Notes under the pieces: generated by a model
Database searches by the model: none
What the model was told of the DNA's origin: nothing
What the model saw: only the letters and a program-made list of their open reading frames with translations
Position numbers and translations under genes: made by a program
Part shown: positions 7,947 to 16,137 of the stretch, piece after piece
Layout of the letters: each line of letters opens with the position of its first letter
Position numbering within the stretch: the stretch's first letter is position 1
Origin: Alphaproteobacteria bacterium
Lineage (GTDB): Bacteria > Pseudomonadota > Alphaproteobacteria > Sphingomonadales > Sphingomonadaceae
Assembly: GCA_030424845.1 (NCBI GenBank)
Contig: JAUHWC010000004.1
Coordinates: 248,001 to 312,000 of the forward strand
Length of the DNA stretch: 64,000 nucleotides
Direction: 5' to 3'

Positions 7947-8014
7947 TTAGGCCTTCCAAAGGCCGTCCAGCATGCAGGAGGACGGCAACTGCGCGTCCCC
8001 ATAACGGCACCTGC

Positions 8015-8167
8015 CTAGGGGAAGATGAACCCGTGCCACAGACCCCACCAGAAGCCGGGCACCTCGCTTCCCGAAGCCACGCCGGCGTCGATCTGGTTGG
8101 CACAGGCAGAGAGCAGCAGGGCAAGCCCGACGGCAGCGGCGATGCGGGGAATATGGCGCGTGGTCAT
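8015..8167 (-). CDS. small lipoprotein, probably truncated
   Basis: The product is 50 residues: MTTRHIPRIAAAVGLALLLS, a lipobox SAC (Cys about residue 22), then SEVPGFWWGLWHGFIFP and a TAG stop. The GFWWGLWHGFI motif is found, from memory, in longer small lipoproteins of proteobacteria, where aromatic and hydrophobic sequence continues. Here it ends at CCC-TAG-GCA. If that TAG were TGG the protein would continue Pro-Trp-Ala, but the later sequence in this frame is not convincing, so there may also be a frameshift. It is probably a decayed gene between nrdA and nrdB. Confidence 0.55.
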   Translation of the reverse strand: MTTRHIPRIAAAVGLALLLSACANQIDAGVASGSEVPGFWWGLWHGFIFP

Positions 8168-8230
8168 GGGCGAACTCCAAGGTGTGTCATTGACATAACA
8201 CACAGATGGTTCCCGGACAATGCACCCAAC

Positions 8231-8259
8231 GAAAAACGGCGACCCGAGCGGGCCGCCGT
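8231..8259 (-). terminator. intrinsic terminator of nrdA
   Basis: Read on the minus strand, ACGGCGGCCCG and CGGGTCGCCGT form an 11-pair stem with one mismatch and a two-base turn, followed directly by TTTTT. It lies 24 bp after the nrdA stop. Confidence 0.85.
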
Positions 8260-8283
8260 CTTCGCGTGACAGAGCTTGTCGGC

Positions 8284-10284
8284 CTACTGGCAGGCGAGGC
8301 ACTCGTCATAGTCCGTCGTCGGCAGTTCGTACTTTGACGGTTCGGAGGTGTTGTCAGCCTCCACGCCGCCGGCAAACCCGGCGCGCTGCACAGATTTGGA
8401 CCGCAGGTAGTAGAGCGACTTGATGCCCTTTTCCCATGCCTGGAAGTGCAGCATCATCAGGTCCCACTTGTCGACGTCAGCCGGGATGAACAGGTTCAAT
8501 GACTGCGCCTGATCGATGAAGGGCGCACGGTCCGCCGCGAATTCGAGCAGCCAGCGCTGGTCGATCTCGAAGCTGGTCTTGAAGGTGGCCTTTTCTTCCG
8601 GCGTCAGGAAATCGAGGTGCTGGACGCTGCCGCCCTTCTCGAGGATCGAGTTCCACACATTGGTGGAATTCTTGCTCTTCTTGTCGAGGATCTTCTCGAG
8701 GTAGGGGTTCTTCACCACGAAGCTGCCGGACAGCGTCTTGTGCGTGTAGATGTTCGCCGGGATCGGCTCGATGCAGGCGCTGGTGCCGCCGCAGATGATG
8801 GAGATCGAGGCGGTCGGCGCGATCGCCATCTTGCAGCTGAAGCGTTCCATCGCGCCCATTTCCTCTGCATCGGGGCAGGGTCCGCGCTCCTTGGCGAGCA
8901 TCATCGATGCCTCGTTCGCCTTGGCGTTGATGTGCTTGAACATCTTCAGGTTCCACACCTTTGCCATCGGGCTTTCGAAACCGATGTTCTTCGACTGGAG
9001 GAAGGAGTGGAAGCCCATCACGCCCATGCCGACGGAACGTTCGCGCATGGCCGAATACTTGGCGCGGGCCATCTCTTCCGGCGCGCGGTCGATGTAGTCC
9101 TGCAGCACGTTGTCGAGGAAACGCATCACGTCCTCGATGAACTGCTTGTCGGTGTTCCACTCGTCCCACTTCTCAAGGTTGAGCGAGCTGAGGCAGCACA
9201 CCGCCGTGCGATCATTGCCGAGGTGGTCGATACCGGTGGGCAGGGTGATCTCCGAACACAGGTTGGAGGTGGAGACCTTCAGGCCCAGCTCGCGGTGATG
9301 CTTGGGCATCATGCGGTTCACCGTGTCGGAGAAGACGATGTAGGGCTCACCGGTGGCCAGGCGGGTTTCCACCAGCTTCTGGAACAGCGAACGGGCGTTC
9401 ACCTTGCCGCGCACGGAACCGTCCTTCGGGCTCTTCAGCTCGAAATCCTCACCCGCACGGACGGCTTCCATGAACTCGTCCGTCAGCAGCACGCCGTGGT
9501 GCAGGTTGAGCGCCTTGCGGTTGAAGTCCCCCGAAGGCTTGCGGATCTCCAGGAACTCCTCGATTTCCGGATGGTGGATATCGATGTAGCAGGCTGCCGA
9601 ACCCCGGCGCAGCGAGCCCTGCGAAATCGCCAGCGTCAGCGAATCCATCACGCGCACGAAGGGAATGATGCCGCTGGTCTTGCCGTTGAGGCCCACCGGC
9701 TCGCCGATGCCGCGCACATTGCCCCAGTAGGTGCCGATGCCGCCACCCTTGGAAGCCAGCCACACGTTCTCGTTCCAGGTGCCGACGATGCCGTCGAGGC
9801 TGTCGGAAACCGAGTTCAGGTAGCAGGAGATCGGCAGGCCGCGGCCGGTGCCGCCGTTGGACAGGACAGGCGTTGCCGGCATGAACCACAGGTTCGAGAT
9901 GTAATCATACAGGCGCTGGGCGTGCTCCGCATCGTCGGCATAGGCATCGGCCACGCGGGCGAACAGGTCCTGGTATGTCTCGTTGGGCAGCAGGTAGCGG
10001 TCGGTCAGCGTTTCCTTGCCGAAGGCCGTCAGGTTCGCATCACGCGCCGGATCGGTGACGATGTTGAAACGGCGCGGATTGACCGTCTTCGAATCGCTCT
10101 TGGGCTGGGCGGCAACCTTCACCGCCTCGGCCAGGGCTTCAGCCGCAGCTTCGCTCACCAGCTCCTCGCTGCCGGCATCCTTCTTTTCCATCGCCACTGC
10201 CTTTTCGGTCTTGTTTTCGGGGGCTTCTGCAGCCGCGTTTTCGTCCAGACCCATTGCTGCTTCGTCCGTATTCCTGAATTCCAT
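8284..10284 (-). CDS. nrdA: class I ribonucleotide reductase large (catalytic) subunit
   Basis: This 666-residue R1 subunit reduces ribonucleoside diphosphates. The first ~70 residues are an acidic, Ala/Lys-rich extension without a clear ATP-cone, after which the conserved fold begins (TDRYLLPNETYQDLFARVA). Catalytic marks include the active-site cysteine in LPISCYLN near residue 188, the NLCSEITLP motif near residue 350, the PTASISIICG loop, and the C-terminal redox pair in CLACQ. The length fits a class I R1 subunit lacking an N-terminal allosteric cone, though a divergent one cannot be excluded by eye. A LexA-type box lies 39 bp upstream of the ATG, and a terminator follows the gene. Confidence 0.96.
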   Translation of the reverse strand: MEFRNTDEAAMGLDENAAAEAPENKTEKAVAMEKKDAGSEELVSEAAAEALAEAVKVAAQPKSDSKTVNPRRFNIVTDPARDANLTAFGKETLTDRYLLPNETYQDLFARVADAYADDAEHAQRLYDYISNLWFMPATPVLSNGGTGRGLPISCYLNSVSDSLDGIVGTWNENVWLASKGGGIGTYWGNVRGIGEPVGLNGKTSGIIPFVRVMDSLTLAISQGSLRRGSAACYIDIHHPEIEEFLEIRKPSGDFNRKALNLHHGVLLTDEFMEAVRAGEDFELKSPKDGSVRGKVNARSLFQKLVETRLATGEPYIVFSDTVNRMMPKHHRELGLKVSTSNLCSEITLPTGIDHLGNDRTAVCCLSSLNLEKWDEWNTDKQFIEDVMRFLDNVLQDYIDRAPEEMARAKYSAMRERSVGMGVMGFHSFLQSKNIGFESPMAKVWNLKMFKHINAKANEASMMLAKERGPCPDAEEMGAMERFSCKMAIAPTASISIICGGTSACIEPIPANIYTHKTLSGSFVVKNPYLEKILDKKSKNSTNVWNSILEKGGSVQHLDFLTPEEKATFKTSFEIDQRWLLEFAADRAPFIDQAQSLNLFIPADVDKWDLMMLHFQAWEKGIKSLYYLRSKSVQRAGFAGGVEADNTSEPSKYELPTTDYDECLACQ

Positions 10285-10322
10285 TTTCGCGCCCGTCCCC
10301 GATCTCTCTCACAACACCAGAT

Positions 10323-10337
10323 GTTCCGCATGTGTTC
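10323..10337 (-). promoter_or_regulatory. LexA (SOS) box upstream of nrdA
   Basis: GTTC-CGCATGT-GTTC is a perfect match to the alphaproteobacterial LexA operator GTTC-N7-GTTC. It ends 39 bp before the nrdA ATG, a promoter-proximal position. An overlapping ACACCAGATGTT (10314-10325) weakly resembles an NrdR box. Confidence 0.6.
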
Positions 10338-10559
10338 GAATCGGCGGGAAGCATCCAGCCTATCGTTTTTCATGCGTCGGCAGGGAAAAACTTATCCCCC
10401 GCCTACCCACAGGCGAAGCTTGCCAAGACCGTTTTCCAACCCCTGGAAAAGCCCGTTCACGAGGTCCGGAACCGTCCATTGGAATCTAGGTCTTGTGGGT
10501 GCCCCCTGCAACCTTGCCACAACCCATAGTGAATCGGACCGATTCCGGACGCAAGAGGG

Positions 10560-10574
10560 TTAATCACGATTTAC
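10560..10574. promoter_or_regulatory. CtrA-like box
   Basis: TTAA-TCACGAT-TTAC matches seven of eight conserved positions of the alphaproteobacterial CtrA site TTAA-N7-TTAA. It lies 276 bp before nrdA and 263 bp before the small membrane protein gene, next to a GANTC-containing palindrome. Confidence 0.45.
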
Positions 10575-10789
10575 CGGCGCTGATGAGCAAATATTAGGGG
10601 TGTATGACACAGGCAATACGGCGCGACGCGTGGAGAGTCCTCCACTTGCGAGCTGCGCAAGCCCTAAAATCGATCTGCGGAAAAAAACCTGTGCAATTTC
10701 CCGGCTGTGAATCTTTTGAATCCGGCATTGAAACATTGCTGCGCTGCGGCACCCGGATGTGGGTATGCGCAGCGAAAAGCTGGACCGCC

Positions 10790-10804
10790 GCGACAGCTTG
10801 CGAC
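10790..10804 (+). promoter_or_regulatory. GCGAC-N5-GCGAC direct-repeat box, copy 1
   Basis: GCGAC-AGCTT-GCGAC is a tandem direct repeat with a 10-base period, the usual geometry of OmpR-family operators. It lies 33 bp upstream of the small membrane protein gene at 10837. Copies 2 and 3 are at 53919 and 63706. Confidence 0.5.
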
Positions 10805-10836
10805 ACAATACACGGTGTTCGACCTAGGAGGGTGAA

Positions 10837-11055
10837 ATGATCGCCTTTTTGAAGGCCATACCGCTGGGAATTTTCCTGACGATCGTGGTCTGCCTGTTCA
10901 TCGGCTCCGCCGGGTCCAGCGGCGGCTTCCTCAACATCTTCAAGTTCGACGTGGTGGTGCGCGAGCTGAGCCTGAATTTCGACCTCTACTGGTCCTGGCC
11001 GATGTTCCTTGCCGGAACCGGCCTGTCCTGGGCCATCCTCCACATGATGGATTGA
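10837..11055 (+). CDS. small inner-membrane protein, hypothetical
   Basis: This 72-residue protein has two hydrophobic segments: KAIPLGIFLTIVVCLFIGSA at residues 6-25 and a C-terminal one around WPMFLAGTGLSWAILHMM. A loop between them (FKFDVVVRELSLNFDLYW) could be amphipathic. The start is well supported by TAGGAGGGTGAA before the ATG. No family is recognised. It stands alone behind a GCGAC direct-repeat box, so it may be a target of the response regulator at 54713. Confidence 0.8.
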   Translation: MIAFLKAIPLGIFLTIVVCLFIGSAGSSGGFLNIFKFDVVVRELSLNFDLYWSWPMFLAGTGLSWAILHMMD

Positions 11056-11078
11056 GGGCCCGCCCCCCGGGCGCGATT

Positions 11079-12026
11079 TCAGCGCCAGTCCGGCCCTGCC
11101 ACATCCAGCCCGCGCGCTTCCAGCATGTCCAGCACGCCGCCGGGCTCTGCCAGCACGCGCAGGGGAACCACGGCCAGCGTCACCCCGTCGCTGGCCACGC
11201 TTTGCGTGATGGCATCGGTCCACAAGTCGCGCAGCTGTTCGCCAATCTCCGCATCGGCCCACGGCCAGCAGCGGCCCAGCGCCACTTCCAGCGGATTGGC
11301 CATTACGGCCGGCACATCATATTTGCGCCAGTCATCGCCGCGTTTCCCAATCAGCTCCGGTCCGATTTCCGTGGCGGTCATCGCCGCTTCCAGGCACGGG
11401 ATATGGCTGCGCGGATCGGCGGCAGCCAGGTCATCCAGCAGGTCTTCCCCGCGAAAGCTCTCGATCCTCTCGGTCGGCACATCCGCACGGTCCGCCGCGC
11501 GCTGCACCACGTCCGATGCATCCCGCGTGGTGTCATCATCGAAGTCCAGCCGCCGCGCCAGCAGGTCGAAACTGGTGATGAGGAAAGACCGGCGGTCATA
11601 ATCGACGTCATGGGCCTCCTCCAGTGCGGCCAGGCGCTGGCGCTGGGCGGTATCGAGATAGTCTGCCGCAACGCTCTTGTCCGGCAGGCGCAGGATATCG
11701 CCACCGGCAAAGATCAGGCGCAAGGCATCACCGGGAGAAAAGCGCGCACGTGACCGCAGGATGACGCGGCCGGCCTGCCGTGTCGCTTCTTCCAGCCGGT
11801 CCGGTTGCCACGGCGTGCTCTTGGGCACGGCGGCAATCTCTCCCACGACGATGATGGTGCCGCGCGGCGTGTCGATGGTCCACATCGGCGCACCAGACCG
11901 CTGAGCGGTGACGACAATCGCGTCTTCGTCCAAACCGGCTTCGGGCGCATTCTGCGCGGCGGCGGGCAAAGGAAGGCAAGCGGCAGCCAGCAGCAGGGCA
12001 TGGCGGGCAAATCTGTGTCGAACCAT
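11079..12026 (-). CDS. TraB/GumN-family secreted protein
   Basis: This 315-residue protein has a clear signal peptide (basic start, LLLAAACLPLPAAAQ, cleavage near residue 25). The mature part begins with the family signature: MWTIDTPRGTIIVVGEIAAVP near residues 48-68, where TraB/GumN proteins have a W-x-x-x-x-x-G strand and a short metal-site motif. The family resembles distant metalloproteases (Tiki-like), but activity in bacteria is mostly unproven. The usual Gly-x-x-His is here Gly-Glu-Ile, so the catalytic motif may be altered. It converges with the small membrane protein gene. Confidence 0.75.
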   Translation of the reverse strand: MVRHRFARHALLLAAACLPLPAAAQNAPEAGLDEDAIVVTAQRSGAPMWTIDTPRGTIIVVGEIAAVPKSTPWQPDRLEEATRQAGRVILRSRARFSPGDALRLIFAGGDILRLPDKSVAADYLDTAQRQRLAALEEAHDVDYDRRSFLITSFDLLARRLDFDDDTTRDASDVVQRAADRADVPTERIESFRGEDLLDDLAAADPRSHIPCLEAAMTATEIGPELIGKRGDDWRKYDVPAVMANPLEVALGRCWPWADAEIGEQLRDLWTDAITQSVASDGVTLAVVPLRVLAEPGGVLDMLEARGLDVAGPDWR

Positions 12027-12074
12027 GTCGCACTGGTGTGCGGCTGACGGTGAATTGCCAGTGAATGGCCGCCC

Positions 12075-13667
12075 CTACGGCACCAGCACCGTGTCCACCG
12101 GGGCCTCGGCCAGGGCCGGGTAGTCGAGCGTGTAATGCAGGCCCCGGCTTTCGTGGCGGCGCAAGGCGCTTTCCACGATCAGCTGGGCGCACTGGTGGAG
12201 GTTGCGCAGTTCGATCAGGTCGGTGGTCACGCGGAAGTGGCCGTAATAGTCCTCGATCTCCTCGCCCAGCAGCTTGATCCGGTGCGAGGCGCGCTCGAGC
12301 CGCTTGGTGGTGCGCACGATCCCGACGTAGTTCCACATGAAGCGACGGATCTCGGTCCAGTTTTGCTTGATCACCACTTCCTCGTCGGAATCGGTCACGC
12401 GGCTCTCGTCCCATTCGCGAACGGTGGGCGGGGCATCGAAGCTGTCCCATTTGCACAGGATGTCCTGCGCGGCGGCTTCGCCGAACACGAAGCATTCCAG
12501 CAAGCTGTTGGATGCCAGGCGATTGGCCCCGTGCAACCCGCTCTCGGTGCATTCCCCCGCCGCCCACAGGCCGGGCAGGTCGGTGCTGGCATCGAGCCCG
12601 ATCACGATCCCGCCGCAAGTATAATGCTGCGCGGGCACCACGGGAATCGGCTGCGTCGTCATGTCGATGCCGAGTCCGATCAGCTTCTCGTGGATCGTGG
12701 GGAAGTGCTCGCGCACGAATTCGGGCGGCTGGTGGCTGATGTCGAGATGGACATAGTCGAGGCCATAGCGCTTGATCTGGTCGTCGATGGCGCGGGCCAC
12801 CACGTCGCGCGGGGCCAGTTCCATGCGCTCGGGATCATAGTCCGCCATGAAGCGGTGGCCGGTTTCCGGGTGCAGCAGGTGCCCGCCCTCGCCCCGCACC
12901 GCCTCGGTAATCAGGAAGTTCTTGACCTCGAGGTTGTAGAGGCAGGTGGGGTGGAACTGCATCATCTCCATGTTGGAGACGCGCGCACCGGCACGCCATG
13001 CCATCGCGATGCCATCCCCGGTGGCCCCGCGCGGCGCGGTGGAGAACTGGTAGACACGCCCCGCGCCGCCGGCCGCCATTACCGTGGCGCGCGCGACATG
13101 GGCCTTCACCTCGCCGGTGCGCTCGTCCAGCGCATAGGCACCCCAGACGCGTCCGGAAGCGGAGTATTTCTCCTCATGCCGGCCGGTGATGAGGTCGATG
13201 CAGCTCTGGTGCGGCAGCAGGGTGATGTTGGGATTTTCCTCAGCCGCCTTGAGCAGCGCTGCCTGCACGGCCCAGCCGGTGGCATCGTCCACATGCACGA
13301 TGCGGCGGTGCGAATGGCCACCTTCGCGCGTGAGGTGCAGGTCCCCGCTGTCGCGGTTGAACGGCACGCCCAGTTCGCACAGCCGGTCGATCGCGGCAGG
13401 CGCGCGTTCGATCACGAATTCCACCGTCTCGCGATCGTTCAGGCCCGCGCCGGCGATCATGGTGTCGCGGATATGGTCGTCAAAGGTGTCGCCGGCATCG
13501 AGCACGGCCGCGATCCCGCCCTGCGCCCATGCGGTGGAGCCGGAATCGAGCTTGCCCTTGGCCAGCACCAGCACCTTGAGCTTGCGCGCCAGCGACAAGG
13601 CAGCCGTCAGTCCGGCGGCGCCGGAACCGATTACCAGGACATCATGATCTTCACACATCGTGGACAT
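12075..13667 (-). CDS. nadB: L-aspartate oxidase
   Basis: This flavoprotein oxidises L-aspartate to iminoaspartate, the first step of de novo NAD synthesis. The 530-residue product has an N-terminal FAD site (DVLVIGSGAAGLTAAL), the STAWAQGGIAAVL motif near residue 47, the substrate loop TREGGHSHRRIVH near residue 113, and the late HYTCGGI and GLHGANRLASNSLLE segments of NadB. A helical C-terminal domain follows. ATG 13667 gives MSTMCEDHDV; a second ATG three codons later is also possible. nadA and nadC are not next to it. Confidence 0.96.
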   Translation of the reverse strand: MSTMCEDHDVLVIGSGAAGLTAALSLARKLKVLVLAKGKLDSGSTAWAQGGIAAVLDAGDTFDDHIRDTMIAGAGLNDRETVEFVIERAPAAIDRLCELGVPFNRDSGDLHLTREGGHSHRRIVHVDDATGWAVQAALLKAAEENPNITLLPHQSCIDLITGRHEEKYSASGRVWGAYALDERTGEVKAHVARATVMAAGGAGRVYQFSTAPRGATGDGIAMAWRAGARVSNMEMMQFHPTCLYNLEVKNFLITEAVRGEGGHLLHPETGHRFMADYDPERMELAPRDVVARAIDDQIKRYGLDYVHLDISHQPPEFVREHFPTIHEKLIGLGIDMTTQPIPVVPAQHYTCGGIVIGLDASTDLPGLWAAGECTESGLHGANRLASNSLLECFVFGEAAAQDILCKWDSFDAPPTVREWDESRVTDSDEEVVIKQNWTEIRRFMWNYVGIVRTTKRLERASHRIKLLGEEIEDYYGHFRVTTDLIELRNLHQCAQLIVESALRRHESRGLHYTLDYPALAEAPVDTVLVP

Positions 13668-13730
13668 GGCGCCCTCATGCCCGCAGCGGGCCAGCGCTGC
13701 AAGCATGGGCCATCGAACAGGGTGGCCGTG

Positions 13731-13745
13731 CTAACTACGCATTAA
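13731..13745. promoter_or_regulatory. CtrA-like box between nadB and the PAP2 gene
   Basis: CTAA-CTACGCA-TTAA matches seven of eight positions of TTAA-N7-TTAA. It sits in the divergent region, 64 bp from nadB and 71 bp from the PAP2 gene start. Confidence 0.4.
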
Positions 13746-13815
13746 CCCTGTTCGCCTAGGGATTCCATCGACAGGGCCGCGCCCCAACGGGTGCCGCGCA
13801 TGAGGGCAGGCGAGC

Positions 13816-14790
13816 ATGAAGTCAGAGCGCGAATGGATCTATGCGGCAGCCGTGCTGACCGCGCTGTGCGTGGTGCTGGCGCTGGGCCTGATGCCGCGTA
13901 TCGACGGCTTGCTGCCTGCGCTGCGCATCCTGCCGGCTTGGATGCTGGGCACGGTGATCGCGGGCATCATCATGCTGTTCGGCCAGATGGCGCTGAACAA
14001 GGTGGAAAGCCCGGCTGCCGAATTCGCGAAGATCTGGCGCAATGAGCGGCCCCGCGTGTTCGCCGCGCTGGCGATCCTGCTGCTGGCGGGCCTCAACATG
14101 GTCTCCTTCATGTGGGTCAAGACGTTGCTCAACTACCTCGTGCCGTTCTGGGCTGACCCGATGCTGGCCCGCGCCGATGCCGCGATCTTCCTCGGCCATG
14201 ACCCGTGGCGGCTGCTGGCCCCCTAGGTCTTTCCGCAGGCCGGACAGGTCTACCACCCCTTGTGGTTCCTGATCATGATCGTGCTGCTGGCGATTGCCGC
14301 CTGGGCGCCGAAGAGCCCGCAGCGCAGCGCCGTGCTGATGAGCTATTTCATCCTCTGGTCGCTGGCCGGGCCGCTGATCCATTGCCTGCTGCCTGCCGGC
14401 GGGCCGATCTTCTACGAAGCGATGGGTTACGGCCCGCGCTTTGCCGATATCACCCCCACGCCCGAAACCGCCGGCGTGGCGCAATATCTCTGGGCGACCT
14501 ATTCCACCGGATCCTTCGGCGCAGGTTCGGGCATCTCGGCCATGCCGTCGATGCATGTAACGATGGCCGCATGGATGGTGATTGCCAGCGCGGTGATCGC
14601 CGCACGCATCCTGGTGCCGGTGGCGCTTGCCTGTGGTGTCGTGACGATGCTGTCTGTCGCGCTCGGGTGGCATTATGCGCTCGACGGGATCGTCGGCGGC
14701 ATCGTGGCGCTTGGCGTTTACCGCGCGAACCTCGCCTGGTTCACCCGCCGCCATGCGAACAGCGATACTGCGGTACCAGCTGCTGCCTGA
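13816..14790 (+). pseudogene. PAP2/inositol-phosphotransferase-type membrane protein gene interrupted by an in-frame TAG
   Basis: The frame from ATG 13816 to the stop at 14790 encodes a polytopic lipid phosphatase-like protein of 325 codons. A single TAG at 14224-14226 (codon 137, CCC-TAG-GTC) interrupts it. Both halves are in the same frame and look intact. The second half holds the PAP2 signatures SAMPSMHVT near codon 241 and LGWHYALDGIVGG near codon 285, so the catalytic part lies after the stop. At least six membrane segments are visible. A TGG-to-TAG change would restore Pro-Trp-Val. The downstream half has no good start, so function is probably lost unless the stop is read through. Confidence 0.85.
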
Positions 14791-14799
14791 ACGGACGGA

Positions 14800-15747
14800 T
14801 CAGGCCGCTTCCACCGCGCTGGTGAGCTGCACGAACACGTCCTCGAGGTCTGCCTCGCGGGTCGAGACATCCTCGATCGCAAAGCCCTGTTCCTGCAAAT
14901 TGGCAAGCACTTGTCCGGCAGTCATCTCCGCCTTGTCATAGGTCACCTCGATCACCCGCTCGCCCACCTTCTCGCATTTGTGGAAGCGCGGATCATGCGG
15001 CAGTTCGGCAATGTCCTTGTCGACCGTGACGGCGACGATCTTCTCGCCCATCATGCCCACCAGCTCGCGCGTGGGCTTGTTGGCGATGAGTTCGCCGTGG
15101 TTGATGATGGCGATCCGGTCGCACAACTCTTCGGCTTCTTCCAGGTAATGCGTGGTCAGCACCACGGTCACACCTTCCGCATTCAGTTCGCCGACCAGCT
15201 CCCACAGCTGCTTGCGCAGTTCCACGTCGACACCGGCCGTGGGCTCGTCCAGCACCAGGATCGGCGGGGAGTGGACCATGGCCTTGGCGATCAGCAGGCG
15301 GCGCTTCATCCCGCCTGACAGCGTGCGGGCATAGGCATTGCGCTTGTCTTCCAGCCGCACCGCACGCAACAGCTCGTCCGACCGGCGCAGCGCCTTGGCA
15401 ATGCCATAGAGCCCGCCCTGGTTCTCCAGCACCTCGTAGGGCGTGAAGAAGGGGTCGAAGATGATCTCCTGCGGCACGATGCCGATGGAAAGCTTCGCGT
15501 TGCGCGGGTCCTCGTCAATGTCATGGCCCCAGATGCGGATGGACCCGCCGGTCTTGTTCACCGTGCCGGCCATGATGTTGATGAGGGTGGACTTGCCCGC
15601 ACCATTGGGGCCGAGCAGGCCGAACACCCCGCCTTCGGGCACATCGAAGCTGAGGCCCTTCAGCGCCAGCTTGGGACCTGACTTCTTGCTGCCGGCATAG
15701 CGTTTGACGACATCGCGGATCTCGATTGCGGGGGTGTTGTCGGACAT
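14800..15747 (-). CDS. ABC transporter ATP-binding protein
   Basis: This 315-residue nucleotide-binding subunit has Walker A GLLGPNGAGKST near residue 43, the Q-loop VPQEIIFD, the signature LSGGMKRRLL near residue 144, Walker B ILVLDEPTAGVD near residue 163, and the H-loop TTHYLEEAEEL. The C-terminal ~90 residues form the extension usual in drug or ABC-2-type exporters. No permease gene is adjacent; it may follow elsewhere. The start MSDNTPAIEIRDVVKRYAG is chosen because the longer frame upstream is Arg/Gly-rich and overlaps the divergent gene's region. The substrate is unknown. Confidence 0.92.
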   Translation of the reverse strand: MSDNTPAIEIRDVVKRYAGSKKSGPKLALKGLSFDVPEGGVFGLLGPNGAGKSTLINIMAGTVNKTGGSIRIWGHDIDEDPRNAKLSIGIVPQEIIFDPFFTPYEVLENQGGLYGIAKALRRSDELLRAVRLEDKRNAYARTLSGGMKRRLLIAKAMVHSPPILVLDEPTAGVDVELRKQLWELVGELNAEGVTVVLTTHYLEEAEELCDRIAIINHGELIANKPTRELVGMMGEKIVAVTVDKDIAELPHDPRFHKCEKVGERVIEVTYDKAEMTAGQVLANLQEQGFAIEDVSTREADLEDVFVQLTSAVEAA

Positions 15748-15836
15748 GGCGCCCCTATTGGCCCCTTGCCGGGCTTGCGTAAAGAGAGCGCGTGATGCCG
15801 GGCCCAAGCCATATTGCCTGAATCGCCCTTGCGCAG

Positions 15837-15849
15837 TAGGGCGTGAGGC
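15837..15849 (+). promoter_or_regulatory. -10-like element of a probable leaderless gene
   Basis: TAGGGC at 15837-15842 ends seven bases before the ATG at 15850, and no ribosome-binding site is seen. Confidence 0.4.
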
Positions 15850-16074
15850 ATGAGCGACACACCCGAAACCACCCTTGTCGAAACGGCCCGCGTCTGGTGC
15901 GATGGCGCCGGTGATATCCGCAATGGCGAGAACTTCCGTTCCGCCGCCCTGGGGCACCCGCGCGTCTACATGCAGATCGATGACACGGGCTTTGTCGATT
16001 GCGGTTACTGTGATCGGCGTTTCATCCTGAAAGGCGGCCCGGCTGACGTGGAAAGCGGCGGCAAGGCAGCCTGA
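15850..16074 (+). CDS. zinc-finger (CHCC, NDUFS6-like) protein
   Basis: This 74-residue protein resembles the small zf-CHCC domain proteins related to the complex I subunit NDUFS6. The zinc ligands are visible as VWCDG (Cys17), GHPRVYMQI (His36) and DCGYCDRRF (Cys51 and Cys54), which fits the Cys-His-Cys-Cys order. It is probably associated with respiratory complex I in alphaproteobacteria. It is divergent from the ABC ATPase gene and likely has a leaderless start. Confidence 0.85.
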   Translation: MSDTPETTLVETARVWCDGAGDIRNGENFRSAALGHPRVYMQIDDTGFVDCGYCDRRFILKGGPADVESGGKAA

Positions 16075-16137
16075 CAGCTGGTCAGCGCGTGTTCAGGCGA
16101 CTCATGTAATGTTGTCTCCAATCATGGGAGAAATGAC

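Larger units (their letters stand above)
10285..10836. other. 552-bp divergent regulatory region between nrdA and a small membrane protein gene
   Basis: No ORF here looks real. The region holds several motifs: a weak NrdR-like ACACCAGATGTT (10314-10325); a LexA-type GTTC-N7-GTTC (10323-10337); six GANTC sites (10338, 10482, 10531, 10541, 10709 and 10718); a perfect palindrome GAATCGG-A-CCGATTC (10531-10545); a CtrA-like TTAA-N7-TTAC (10560-10574); and a GCGAC-N5-GCGAC direct repeat (10790-10804). It is the densest regulatory stretch in the window. Confidence 0.7.

Noticed and set aside
10314-10325. NrdR box upstream of nrdA
   Set aside because: ACACCAGATGTT is only a partial match and no second box at the usual spacing was found, so it is mentioned only with the LexA box.
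12135-13745. 536-codon plus-strand ORF opposite nadB
   Set aside because: Antisense shadow; nadB has all its family motifs on the minus strand.
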